From: Pseudomonas oryzihabitans
GTDB taxonomy: Bacteria > Pseudomonadota > Gammaproteobacteria > Pseudomonadales > Pseudomonadaceae
DNA length: 64,000 nucleotides
Assembly: GCF_007665395.1 (NCBI RefSeq)
Contig: NZ_VDND01000003.1
Span: forward strand, 1-64,000
Direction: 5' to 3'
The notes below the pieces were generated by a model. It saw only the letters and a list, made by a program, of their open reading frames with translations, was not told where the DNA came from and searched no databases. Made by a program: the position numbers and the translations under genes. Of this stretch, positions 54,601 through 63,492 are shown piece by piece (position 1 is the first letter of the stretch; every line of letters begins with the position of its first letter).

Positions 54601-55650
54601 ATGACTTCCGCTACCGCCGCTCTCTCCGTTTCCCGGCCGCGCCTGCTCGGCGCCGCGCTGCTGTCCCTCGCCCTCGCCGCGCCCGTGCAGGCGGGTGTCG
54701 ACCTGGTCGGCATCAATCTCTCCGGCGCCGGTTTCGCCCCCCAGGTGCTGCCGGGGGTCAACGGTACTAACTACATCTTCCCCAGCGAAGCGCATTTCCA
54801 GCAGTGGAAGGCGCGCGGGGTGACCTTCGTGCGGTTCCCGATCATCTGGGAGCGGCTGCAGCCGACGCTGAACGGCGAGCTGGACAGCACCTATGCCGCG
54901 CTGGTCGACCAGAGCTTCGCCTATGCCGCCAAGTATGGCGTGAAGATGGTGCTGGATCTGCACAACTACATGAGGTACCGCGGCAACATCATAGGGACCA
55001 GCAGCGTGCCCTACAGCGCCTACCAGAACGTCATGACCCGCATCGCCACGCGCTGGAGCGGGCAGTCCGCCCTTTACGGCTACGACATCATGAACGAGCC
55101 GCACGATGCGCTGGCCTATTGGCCCACCGCGGCGCAATACGGCATCAACGGGGTGCGGGCCATCGACAACACCCGGCCGATCTTCATCGAGGGCAATGCC
55201 TGGGCCAGCAGCTTCTATTGGCCGCGCTACAACGACAGCCTGCTCGCCCTCACCGATCCGGCCAACAAGCTGATCTTCGAGGCCCATACCTACTTCGACG
55301 CCGACGGCGGTGGCGCCTATACCACCGCGGTGACCAGCGTCGATCCCCAGGTGGGGGTGGAGCGGGTCAAGCCCTTCGTCGACTGGCTGCGCAAGAACAA
55401 CCGCAAGGGCTACATCGGCGAGGTCGGGGTACCGGACACCAACAGCGGTTACTACACCGCCCTGGCCAACATGCTGGCTTATCTCAAGAGCTATTGCATC
55501 CCTGCCACCTACTGGGCGGCCGGCCCGGGCTGGGGTAGCTATGCCCTGTCGGTGGAGCCGACCGACGGCGTCACCGCCCGGCCGCAGTGGGCGACGCTCA
55601 AGGGCTATCTGGACAACACCTCCTGCAGCGCCTTCGGCCCGGGTAGCTGA
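54601..55650 (+). CDS. Secreted glycoside hydrolase family 5 (endoglucanase-like)
   Basis: 349 residues. Signal peptide (LLGAALLSLALAAPVQA, to about 31). GH5 features: VRFPIIWERLQP, LDLHNYMRY, acid/base Glu in YDIMNEPHD and nucleophile Glu in GYIGEVGVP; mature domain only, no carbohydrate-binding module. It likely cleaves beta-1,4-glucan. A 14-bp dyad spans its stop codon. Divergent from the cyclase gene. Confidence 0.92.
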   Translation: MTSATAALSVSRPRLLGAALLSLALAAPVQAGVDLVGINLSGAGFAPQVLPGVNGTNYIFPSEAHFQQWKARGVTFVRFPIIWERLQPTLNGELDSTYAALVDQSFAYAAKYGVKMVLDLHNYMRYRGNIIGTSSVPYSAYQNVMTRIATRWSGQSALYGYDIMNEPHDALAYWPTAAQYGINGVRAIDNTRPIFIEGNAWASSFYWPRYNDSLLALTDPANKLIFEAHTYFDADGGGAYTTAVTSVDPQVGVERVKPFVDWLRKNNRKGYIGEVGVPDTNSGYYTALANMLAYLKSYCIPATYWAAGPGWGSYALSVEPTDGVTARPQWATLKGYLDNTSCSAFGPGS

Positions 55651-55665
55651 GACCCGGGCCGAAGG
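55631..55665. terminator. Perfect 14-bp inverted repeat spanning the cellulase stop
   Basis: CCTTCGGCCCGGGT (55631-55644) and ACCCGGGCCGAAGG (55652-55665) are exact reverse complements around a 7-base loop that contains the start of the TGA. It sits between convergent genes (cellulase and GST), so it may terminate both. No T-tract is present. Confidence 0.55.
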
Positions 55666-55678
55666 TGCCCTAGGTGGT

Positions 55679-56380
55679 TCAGGAACGCGTGAGCGATGCC
55701 AGCTCCGGCAACCCGCTGTTGCCGTCGGCGTAGGCCGCCTGGAAGCTCGGACGCTGCTGCCAGCGCGCCCACAAGCCCGCCAGGTGTTCGAAGCGCTCGT
55801 CCAGCGGCGTCTGGTTGGTGGGGAACTTGGAGAAGGCGATGGCGGTGCACAGGGTGATGTCGGCGAAGGTCGGCGCCGAGCCGCCCAGCAGCCACTCGCG
55901 GCCATCGGCCAGGTGGCGATCCACCAGCGCCGCGTGCATCAGTGCCTCCTTGCGGCAATGCTCGCCCCATTGCGGATTGTGGGTCAGCTCCAGCTTGTGG
56001 CCGAGGCCTTCGTGCTGCACATGGAACATGGTCACGATGCGATAGAGCACATGGACGAAGATGCGGTCGTTCCACATGGCGTCCTGGCCTTGCTCCAGCG
56101 GCGTCTCGCCCAGCACCTTGCGACCGGGATAGCTGTTGTCCAGGTAGCGGGCAATGGCCGCGCTCTCGGCCAGGTAGCCGCCCTCGGCGAATTCCAGGGT
56201 CGGGGTCTCGCCCCAGGGATTGCGCTTGAGGTGTTGCCACTGCCGCTGCTCGCCTTCGGGCGCCATCTTCAGGATGACCTCTTCGAACTGGTCGGCGATA
56301 CCCTTTTCGTGGATGAACAGGCGCAGCCGCTGCGGATTGGGAAAGGCGGACGGCGAGGTGTAGAGGCGTAGCTTGGACAT
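55679..56380 (-). CDS. Glutathione S-transferase family protein
   Basis: 233 residues. Thioredoxin-like N-terminus with YTSPSAFPNPQRLRLFIHEKG and NPWGETPTLEF, AESAAIARYLD; C-terminal helical domain with APTFADITLCTAIAFSKF. Third GST-type gene in the window. ATG 56380 begins the domain; the longer frame upstream is arginine-rich shadow sequence. Confidence 0.9.
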   Translation of the reverse strand: MSKLRLYTSPSAFPNPQRLRLFIHEKGIADQFEEVILKMAPEGEQRQWQHLKRNPWGETPTLEFAEGGYLAESAAIARYLDNSYPGRKVLGETPLEQGQDAMWNDRIFVHVLYRIVTMFHVQHEGLGHKLELTHNPQWGEHCRKEALMHAALVDRHLADGREWLLGGSAPTFADITLCTAIAFSKFPTNQTPLDERFEHLAGLWARWQQRPSFQAAYADGNSGLPELASLTRS

Positions 56381-56561
56381 GACGAACTCCAGGGAGGTGA
56401 TCAAGGGTGCGACTGCCAGTGGCCAGCCACGGTTCGCTCCGGGACGCGCAGGATGATGGGCGGCGCGGCGTGACGGAAAGCAAGCCTGTGCATGCCGTCG
56501 ATACAGAGAGGCGATTGGACGCCGCTGCACTAGACTCGCCCTTTTTGCCGGAGATTCCCCC

Positions 56562-57074
56562 ATGCCCCTGCGACTCTATCTGGCCGGACCGGAGGTCTTT
56601 CGGCCGGATGCCGTGGCCCACGGCGAACGCCTCAAGGCGCTGTGCGCCGCCCAGGGCTGCCAGGGCCTGTTTCCCCTGGACAATGCCCTGCCGGCCGCGC
56701 TGACCGATCCGCGCGAGCAGGCGGCCTGGATCTACCGGGCGAATCTGGCCCTGATCCAGCAGGCCGACGGGGTGCTGGCCAGCCTGGACTTCTTTCGCGG
56801 CGCCGAGCCCGACAGCGGCACCTGTTTCGAGGTGGGCTACGCCGTGGCGCTGGGCAAGCCGGTGGTGGGCTACGTACCGGAGGCCGGCAGCCTGGCCGAG
56901 CGCATCCGCCAACGGCATCCCGAGCAGGTCGGGGCGGGGCAGCTCGATCGCCAGGGGTGGACGCTGGAGGAATTCGGCTTGCCGCTCAACCTGATGCTGG
57001 CGGTGCCGGCGACCATCGTGGTGGGCGGCCCGGCCGAGGCGCTGATCGCGCTGCGCGAGCTGCTCGCTAGCTGA
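56562..57074 (+). CDS. Nucleoside 2-deoxyribosyltransferase
   Basis: 170 residues. LYLAGPEVFRPDA at the N-terminus, Asp/Glu-rich FRGAEPDSGTCFEVGYAVALGKPVVGY in the centre (catalytic Glu in FEVGYA), typical of the NDT family, which swaps bases between deoxynucleosides in salvage. Normal length. Its stop overlaps the convergent LysR gene by 8 bases. Confidence 0.9.
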   Translation: MPLRLYLAGPEVFRPDAVAHGERLKALCAAQGCQGLFPLDNALPAALTDPREQAAWIYRANLALIQQADGVLASLDFFRGAEPDSGTCFEVGYAVALGKPVVGYVPEAGSLAERIRQRHPEQVGAGQLDRQGWTLEEFGLPLNLMLAVPATIVVGGPAEALIALRELLAS

Positions 57075-57966
57075 GGCTGGCGACGATCCGGTCGCGTAAC
57101 CAACTATGGGCCGGGTCGCGGTGCAAGCGTTCGGGCCAGAGCAGCAGCATGTCGAAGCCGGGAATGGCCAGCGGCGGTGGCTGGGTTTGCAGGCCGGGGT
57201 GGGTGAGGGCGATCTGCGCCGGCAGCAGGGCCACCAGGTCGCTGGCGACCAGGGCGCTGGCCAGGGTGGAGAAGTGCGGTACCGACAGCACCACCCGCCG
57301 CTGCAGGCCGTGCTCCGCCAGCAGGCGGTCGGTGACACTGGCGAAGCCGCCGCCGCTGGGCGAGACCAGCGCCTGGTCCAGGGCGCAGAAGGTTTCCAGG
57401 GAGACCGGGGCCTGCAGCGCCGGATGATCCCGGCGGCCGGCCAGCAGGTAACGTTCGGTGAACAGCAGGCGCTGGCGCAGACCGGCCGCGGCGGCATCGG
57501 CCACGTCCAGGGCGAGATCCAGGCGGTCACCGTCCAGTTGCTCGGCGAGCAGGTCGGGTTTCTTGTCCAGCAGGGCCAGGCGGATGCCGGGAGCCTGCTG
57601 GCGCAGGTCGGCCAGGAGCGGCGTCAGCAGGGTGGTGGCGCTATGGTCGCTGGCGGCGATGCGCCAGGTGCGTTCGGCCCGCGCCGGGTCGTAGCGGGCG
57701 GCCGGGGCCAGGGCCTCATCCAGCGCGGCCAGGGCCTGGCGCAGCGGTTCGCGCAGGGCCGAGGCGCGCGCGGTCGGGCGCATGCCGCGGGGGCCGGGCA
57801 GTAGCAGGGGATCGTCGAGCAACTGGCGCAGCCGCCCGAGTTGCAGGCTCACCGTGGGCTGGGCCAGATTCAGCCGCCGCGCCGCGCGGGTGACGTTGAG
57901 CTCGGCGAGCAGGGCGTCGAGGGTCACCAGCAGATTGAGGTCGAGGCGCCGCAGGCTATTGTGCAT
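57067..57966 (-). CDS. LysR-family transcriptional regulator
   Basis: 299 residues. HTH LRRLDLNLLVTLDALLAELNVTRAARRLNLAQPTVSLQLGRLRQLLDDPLLL, NodD/PcpR-like subgroup; the C-terminal part is the effector domain. Divergent from a flavodoxin-fold quinone reductase gene 85 bases away, the usual target layout. ATG 57966. Confidence 0.92.
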   Translation of the reverse strand: MHNSLRRLDLNLLVTLDALLAELNVTRAARRLNLAQPTVSLQLGRLRQLLDDPLLLPGPRGMRPTARASALREPLRQALAALDEALAPAARYDPARAERTWRIAASDHSATTLLTPLLADLRQQAPGIRLALLDKKPDLLAEQLDGDRLDLALDVADAAAAGLRQRLLFTERYLLAGRRDHPALQAPVSLETFCALDQALVSPSGGGFASVTDRLLAEHGLQRRVVLSVPHFSTLASALVASDLVALLPAQIALTHPGLQTQPPPLAIPGFDMLLLWPERLHRDPAHSWLRDRIVASLS

Positions 57967-58051
57967 GGCAATGGCTGCTGTTTCGGTAATTCATTTCCAG
58001 CATACCTCAGCGGGACCTAGCCTGGTCACCTCTTCCCATGAGGTGATCGCC

Positions 58052-58834
58052 ATGAAGGTCCTGCTGGTCTATGCCCATCCCGAACCCCGCTCCCTCAACG
58101 GCGCCCTGCGCGACTTCGCCGTCGCCCATCTGCAGGCCGCCGGCCATGAGGTGCAGGTGTCCGACCTCTATGCCATGGGGTGGAAAGCCACCCTGGACGC
58201 GGCGGATGCGCCGCACCTGGCGCCGGGCGCGCCCTTCGACGCCGTCGCCGACTCCCAGCGGGCCTATGCCCGCGGCGAGCAGCCGGCGGACATCACGGCC
58301 GAGCAGGCCAAGCTGCTGTGGGCCGATACCCTGATCCTGCAATTCCCGCTGTGGTGGTTCTCGCTGCCGGCCATCCTCAAGGGCTGGGTGGAGCGGGTCT
58401 ACGCCTGCGGCTTCGCCTATGGGGTGGGCGAGCACAGCGACAACCACTGGGGCGACCGCTACGGCGAAGGCACCCTGGCCGGCAAGCGCGCCCTGCTGGT
58501 GGTGACCTGCGGTGGCTGGGAGTCGCACTACAGCGGTCGCGGCATCAACGGCGGCCTGGACGATATCCTCTTCCCCATCCAGCACGGCATCCTCTTCTAT
58601 CCCGGCTTCAGCGTGCTGCCGCCGTTCGCGGTCTATCGCACCAGCAAGGTGGACGCGGCGGGGTTCGAGCGGCTCTGCCAGGCCTATGGCGCCCGCCTCG
58701 ACGGCCTCGCGACGGACACCCCGCTGGCGTTCCGCCGGCAGAATGGCGGCGACTACGAGATCCCGGCGCTGACGTTGCGGCCTGACCTGGCGCCAGGGCG
58801 GACGGGGTTGGGGATTCATCTGCGGGAGGAGTGA
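58052..58834 (+). CDS. Flavodoxin-fold NAD(P)H:quinone oxidoreductase
   Basis: 260 residues. KVLLVYAHPEPRSLNGAL at the N-terminus and LILQFPLWWFSLPAILKGWVERVY match the NQO1/MdaB/YwrO family; GGWESHYSGRGINGGLDDIL is the second flavin loop. It performs two-electron quinone reduction with FAD or FMN. Probably controlled by the divergent LysR protein. Confidence 0.9.
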   Translation: MKVLLVYAHPEPRSLNGALRDFAVAHLQAAGHEVQVSDLYAMGWKATLDAADAPHLAPGAPFDAVADSQRAYARGEQPADITAEQAKLLWADTLILQFPLWWFSLPAILKGWVERVYACGFAYGVGEHSDNHWGDRYGEGTLAGKRALLVVTCGGWESHYSGRGINGGLDDILFPIQHGILFYPGFSVLPPFAVYRTSKVDAAGFERLCQAYGARLDGLATDTPLAFRRQNGGDYEIPALTLRPDLAPGRTGLGIHLREE

Positions 58835-58847
58835 GGAGGCGGAGATA

Positions 58848-59760
58848 CCCTCACCCCAGCCCTCTCCCAGGGGGAGAGGGGGTGGTACCGCGTGGGGTGG
58901 GGCCGCCAGCCCAGGTCGGGCTTGGGGCGTAGGTTGGCGCTGAGCGCAGCGAAGCCCAACAACGGGGCGGGGCCTTGGGTTATGTTGGGCTTCGCTACGC
59001 TCAACCCAACCTACGAAGATGCCCTCACCCCAGCCCTCTCCCAGGGGGAGAGGGGGTGGTCCCGCGTGGGGCGGGGCCGCCAGCCCAGCCTAGGTCGGGC
59101 TTGGGACGTAGGTTGGCGCTGAGCGCAGCGAAGCCCAACAACGGGGCTGGGCCTTGGGTTATGTTGGGCTTCGCTGGCGCTCAACCCAACCTACGACGCT
59201 TCCCCTCACCCCAGCCCTCTCAGGGGGAGAGGGGGCGATCCCGCGTGGGGCGGGGCCGTTAGCCCAGGCCTGGCTTTGGTAGGTTGGCGCTGAGCGCAGC
59301 GAAGCCCAACAGCGGGGCTGGGCCTTGAGTGATGTTGGGCTTCGCTACGCTCAACCCAACCTACGAAGATGCCCTCACCCAGGCCTTTCCCAGGGGAGAG
59401 GGAGCGATTCCGCGTGGGGCGGGGCCGCCAGCCCAGGTTGGGCTTGGGACGTAGGTTGGCGCTGAGCGCAGCGAAGCCCAACAACGGGGCGGGGCCTTGG
59501 TTATGTTGGGCTTCGCTACGCTCAACCCAACCTACGAAGATGCCCTCACTCAGCCCTCTCCCTGGGGAGAGGGGGCGATCCCGCGTGGGGCGGGGCCGTT
59601 AGCCCAGGCCTGGCTTTGGTAGGTTGGCGCTGAGCGCAGCGAAGCCCAACAGCGGGGCGGGGCCTTGAGTGATGTTGGGCTTCGCTACGCTCAACCCAAC
59701 CTACGAAGATGCCCTCACCCAGTCCTTTCCCCAGGGGAGAGGGAGCGATTCCGCGAGGCA
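58848..59760. repeat. Tandem array of 169-181-bp composite repeats
   Basis: Module A copies begin near 58848, 59022, 59203, 59372, 59543 and 59712, giving spacings of 174, 181, 169, 171 and 169 bases. Each unit holds module A, a GCGTGGGGCGGGGCC spacer, and module B (TAGGTTGGCGCTGAGCGCAG..CGCTCAACCCAACCTACGA). Five complete units and part of a sixth are present. Frames across the array give repetitive false proteins. Confidence 0.9.
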
Positions 59761-59815
59761 TGGGAATGGTAGGGTGGACGACGGCGCCGCCTCGTCCACC
59801 GCCCCGCAAGCGCCC

Positions 59816-60115
59816 TCAATTGGCCCGCTTGCTGTCCACCTGGTCCAGCCGGCCGCCGCGGAAGGTGACGAAAAAGAGCATGCCGTTCCAGGGGCCATAG
59901 GACCATTCCTCGACGAATTCGACCTGGCGATAGCCGTAGGCATCGGTGGTCTGACGTTCGCCCAGGGGCGTGACGCTCAGCGGGTCGCCGCATTTGTCAC
60001 GCACCTCGTGGGTGGTGGCGCCATCGGAGACCAGGGCGCTGCCGCAGCGCAGGGAGGCGGCCTGGGTGGCACCGGTGAGGAGCAGGAGCGAGAGGAGCAG
60101 GAGGCGGGCGGTCAT
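59816..60115 (-). CDS. DUF2845 small secreted protein
   Basis: 99 residues with a signal peptide (LLLLSLLLLTGATQA). Mature part: SLRCGSALVSDG and VRDKCGDPLS (paired Cys), then VEEWSYGPWNGMLFFVTFRGGRL. This is the DUF2845 pattern; function unknown, periplasmic. ATG 60115 overlaps the stop of its paralogue by four bases. Confidence 0.88.
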   Translation of the reverse strand: MTARLLLLSLLLLTGATQAASLRCGSALVSDGATTHEVRDKCGDPLSVTPLGERQTTDAYGYRQVEFVEEWSYGPWNGMLFFVTFRGGRLDQVDSKRAN

Positions 60116-60396
60116 TGGCGCTGGAACTCGATGCGGGTGAGGCGGTTGGCTTCGAAGGTGAGGATGTAGTTGGCCCCGTTCCTGGGGCCGTAGACCCATT
60201 CCTCGATCACCGCCTCGCGGCGCTCGTTGCGGCCCAGCTCGTAGCCCACCAGGTCGCGGTGGGCGGGCTCGCCGCATTTCTGCAGGACTTCGAAGGCGCG
60301 ATCGCCGCGACTGACCAGGGCGTTGCCGCACCTCATGGAATCGGCGGCGGCGCCGGTGGCGACCAGCAGGGTGAAGGCGGCGAGCAGGCAACGCAT
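60112..60396 (-). CDS. DUF2845 small secreted protein, paralogue
   Basis: 94 residues with a signal peptide (to ..ATGAAA). SMRCGNALVSRGD, LQKCGEPAH and IEEWVYGPRNGANYILTFEANRL match the neighbour across the whole length, so the two arose by tandem duplication. ATG 60396; the stop is part of an ATGA overlap with the downstream copy. It follows the DUF748 gene by 19 bases, probably in one operon. Confidence 0.88.
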   Translation of the reverse strand: MRCLLAAFTLLVATGAAADSMRCGNALVSRGDRAFEVLQKCGEPAHRDLVGYELGRNERREAVIEEWVYGPRNGANYILTFEANRLTRIEFQRQ

Positions 60397-60415
60397 GCAG
60401 AGGTCTCCTGGCCGG

Positions 60416-63271
60416 TCAGAGCACCCCCAGCTGCAGTTGCGCGGCCGTGGGCGACTCGCCGGATTGGGCTTGAGTGCTGACATCCAGCAGGTAGACCCGC
60501 TGGGCATCCAGTTTCGCCGTGTCCACCAGATAGGTCTTGATGGCGCCCGCGCGTTGCTGGGCCAGGCTGCGCAGGAGGCCATCGTTGCCGCTCCAGGCTT
60601 CGAGCACCGCCTGCCGCAAGCGGGCCGTGCGGGTGGCATCGTCAAGACTATCCCATTCCTGCGGGGGTTGCGCTTGCAGTCGCAGGCGGTACAGGCCTTC
60701 CAGCAGGGGCGCGCGCATGTCGGCGGGGACCTGCAGCTGGCTAGGATCAGCCGGCACCTTGTCGCCGCGGCGTTGCAGCAGGTTGAAGTACTGGGTCTGG
60801 AAGTCCTTTTCCAGCTGGCTGGCGGCCAGGGCGCGCCCGTCACTGGCGGTGCCGGCATGCCCCTTGACCTCGACCGTCAGCTGCGGCCGCTGGCGCAGGG
60901 CCGCCGCCAGCTTGTCCAGTTCGCCGCGGGCCTGGGCGGAAAGGCTGGTGCTGCCGGGGGCGAAGTCGATGGCGCTGAGGTCGGCCTCGTGCCCGCCGAC
61001 CAACCCCGCCAGCATGCGGAAGGGCGCCTGGACGGCGCGGCTGAGCACGTTGCGCAGGGTCTGCCAGACCACCGGCATGACGCTGAAGTTGGGGTCGGCG
61101 AGATTGCCCGCCACCGGCAGGCGCAGGTCGATGCGGCCGTGGCTGTCCTTGAGCAGGGCCACCGCCAGGCGCACCGGCAGGTCGACGGCGTTCTTGCTGT
61201 CCACCCGCTCGCCCAGCTCCAGCTGATCGAGCACCACGTGGTTCTGCGCCTGCAGCTTGCCGTCGTCGATGCGGTATTGCAGATCCAGGTCGAGGCGTCC
61301 CTTGCGCACCGCGTAGCCGGCGAACTTGCCGGTGTAGGGCGACAGGGTGGTCAGCTCGACCTGGCGGAAGTAGGCGGTCACGTCCAACTGCTGCCAGGGA
61401 TCGAGGGGGTCGAGGCGACCCTTGATCTCCACCGGGGCGAAGCGATCGACCTTGCCGGCGAGGTGGATGTCGGCCGGTTTCGAGGCGGCGGTGTCGAGGG
61501 TGCCGATGCCGCCTTCCAGGGACTGGATATTGGTGGCGAAGCCCGGCTTGAGGCTGTTGTCGGCGAAGTCGGCGCTGCCGTCCTTGATGTTCACCCCGCC
61601 GATGCGGATCTGCAGCGGGGGCGCGGCGTCCTTGGATTCGGTCTTGGGCTGGGGGACGAGCAAGGCGCTGAAGTTGTTGCTCAGGTCTTCGTTGATCACC
61701 AGGGTGCCATAGGGCTTCTCCAGGTCGATCCGGTCGATGACCAGGCGCTTGCCCAGCTGGAAGGCGATGCCTTGCAGGTCGAGCGACTGCCAGCGCATGA
61801 AGTCCTGCTGGTGCAGGGTGTCGAGCACATGCACCTGGGTGACCTGGGCCGCGCCACTGACGCCGAGGTCCAGGGGCTCGCCGGGCGCCAGGGCCACCTT
61901 GAGCCGACTGGCCAGCTGGCCGCTGCGGATCTCCAGCCGCACATAGGGACTGAGATAGGGCTGGGCCTGGCGCAGGTTGAGTTCGTCGATGCCGACGTCG
62001 AAATGGCCCTGCAGGGGCGTGAGCGCCAGCTGGCCGCTGGCGGTGATGCGACCGCGATCGCCCAGGGTGGTCTTGATCTCCAGGCCGAAGGGCTGGTCGC
62101 TGGCGGTATCGAAGCCCTTCACGGCCAGGTCCAGGCCGCTGAAGTACAGACTGGCCGGCTCCGGGGGGACCCGGTCCACCAGGTGCAGCTGGTTGTCGCC
62201 GAGCTGGACGTCGTCGAGCTTCACGCGCCAGGCCGGACCGCTGCTGGGCGCATCGCTGCGGGGGAACAGCTTCTGCCAATCCAGGCTGCCGTCCTGCTCG
62301 CGATTGCCCCAGGCATCCAGGCCCGCGCCACGCAGGCGGGTGATGGCGACCTCGTGTTTTTGCAGATCCAGGGCGATGCCCTCGGCGGCCAGGCGCTTGA
62401 AGCTGGCCTTGGGTTCGGCGTTCACTGCCTGCACGGCGACGTCGTCCAGCGTCAGCCGGCCCTGGCTGAGTTGCAATTGCAGGGTCTTGGCCAGGTCCAG
62501 TCGGTAATGGGCACTGGCCTCCAGGCGGCCCTTGCCCAGCGCCAGGGGCAGCTGGTTGCGCACATAGGGCCACCAGGGCGCTAGGCTCACGCCCTTGAGG
62601 GTCAGGTCACCCTCGCTGCGCAGCGGCAGCAGATCCAGGCTGCCTTTCCAGGTGAGCTGGCCGCCCTGGGCGGTGGTGGCGGTCAACGCCAGCTGACCCG
62701 GGGTGTCGCCGCTGCGGGTGCGGAACTCCTGCAGCTGGGCGTCCAGCGGGGTGAAGGTGACGTCCACCGGCTGGGCGCCCTGGGCATCGAGGAAGTGCAA
62801 CTGGCCGCCGACCAGGGCGATGCGCTCGATGTGCAGCGGGAAGGGCTGGCTCGGTTCGGCCGTAGCGGGCGCGGGCGCGGCGGTTGCGGTGGCCGGATCG
62901 CTGCGCCAGAGCTGCGCCAGGTTGACCGCGCCGCCCTTGGCGATGCGCAGATCGACCCGGGGCTGGTCGAGGCGCACGTCGGTCAGGTGCAGGGTGCGCC
63001 GCCAGAGGCTGTCCCACTGCAGGTTGGCGTAGAAACCCTCGGCGGCCAGGGTCGGCCGCTCCGCCGGGCCGATCAGCAGGCGCTCGGCGTGCACCTCCAG
63101 GGTGAAGGGATTGAAGCTCAGCGCCTGCAGGCTGGCCGGCTGGGTGAGGCGCTCCGCGAGCGTCTGGTTGAGGTAGTGCAGGGCGAGCCGAGGCCCGACC
63201 AGGAAACCGAGCAGACTGTAGAGGGCCAAGAGCACGAGCAGGACGAGGCTCGCTTTCACAATTCTGGGCAT
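60416..63271 (-). CDS. Large DUF748 (AsmA-like) envelope protein
   Basis: 951 residues. One N-terminal membrane helix (IVKASLVLLVLLALYSLLGFLVG), then a long repetitive beta-strand region of the DUF748/AsmA-like type. The C-terminal segment (LSAQARGELDKLAAALRQRPQLTVEVKGHAGTA) resembles an OmpA-type peptidoglycan-binding core. Such proteins are thought to span the periplasm and help lipid transport. ATG 63271 precedes the helix. Confidence 0.88.
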   Translation of the reverse strand: MPRIVKASLVLLVLLALYSLLGFLVGPRLALHYLNQTLAERLTQPASLQALSFNPFTLEVHAERLLIGPAERPTLAAEGFYANLQWDSLWRRTLHLTDVRLDQPRVDLRIAKGGAVNLAQLWRSDPATATAAPAPATAEPSQPFPLHIERIALVGGQLHFLDAQGAQPVDVTFTPLDAQLQEFRTRSGDTPGQLALTATTAQGGQLTWKGSLDLLPLRSEGDLTLKGVSLAPWWPYVRNQLPLALGKGRLEASAHYRLDLAKTLQLQLSQGRLTLDDVAVQAVNAEPKASFKRLAAEGIALDLQKHEVAITRLRGAGLDAWGNREQDGSLDWQKLFPRSDAPSSGPAWRVKLDDVQLGDNQLHLVDRVPPEPASLYFSGLDLAVKGFDTASDQPFGLEIKTTLGDRGRITASGQLALTPLQGHFDVGIDELNLRQAQPYLSPYVRLEIRSGQLASRLKVALAPGEPLDLGVSGAAQVTQVHVLDTLHQQDFMRWQSLDLQGIAFQLGKRLVIDRIDLEKPYGTLVINEDLSNNFSALLVPQPKTESKDAAPPLQIRIGGVNIKDGSADFADNSLKPGFATNIQSLEGGIGTLDTAASKPADIHLAGKVDRFAPVEIKGRLDPLDPWQQLDVTAYFRQVELTTLSPYTGKFAGYAVRKGRLDLDLQYRIDDGKLQAQNHVVLDQLELGERVDSKNAVDLPVRLAVALLKDSHGRIDLRLPVAGNLADPNFSVMPVVWQTLRNVLSRAVQAPFRMLAGLVGGHEADLSAIDFAPGSTSLSAQARGELDKLAAALRQRPQLTVEVKGHAGTASDGRALAASQLEKDFQTQYFNLLQRRGDKVPADPSQLQVPADMRAPLLEGLYRLRLQAQPPQEWDSLDDATRTARLRQAVLEAWSGNDGLLRSLAQQRAGAIKTYLVDTAKLDAQRVYLLDVSTQAQSGESPTAAQLQLGVL

Positions 63272-63492
63272 GCAGGCATCTAGGGCGGCGGAGGTGGCCG
63301 GATTATGGCATGCGACCCCGGGCGGCAAGGGCGGTCGCCGTCCCAAAAGCGGCGTGGTTCGACCTCTGGTGGTCGCTCTGCGACCGTCTGGCGGGCATTC
63401 GCGGGGAATAGTCTGCCTTTCAAAGAGCTGAAATCTTATTGCAATAAATCTGTAGTGAAGTGGCCTTCCGCTCGATCCTCTCGGTCTCCTTC

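Noticed and set aside
58892..59809. Several 60-95-residue frames in the 58.8-59.8-kb array
   Set aside because: Products of repeat sequence on both strands, not genes.
60323..62584. 753-residue plus-strand open frame over the DUF748 gene
   Set aside because: Antisense shadow in high-GC DNA; the DUF748 frame has a membrane helix and recognisable domains.
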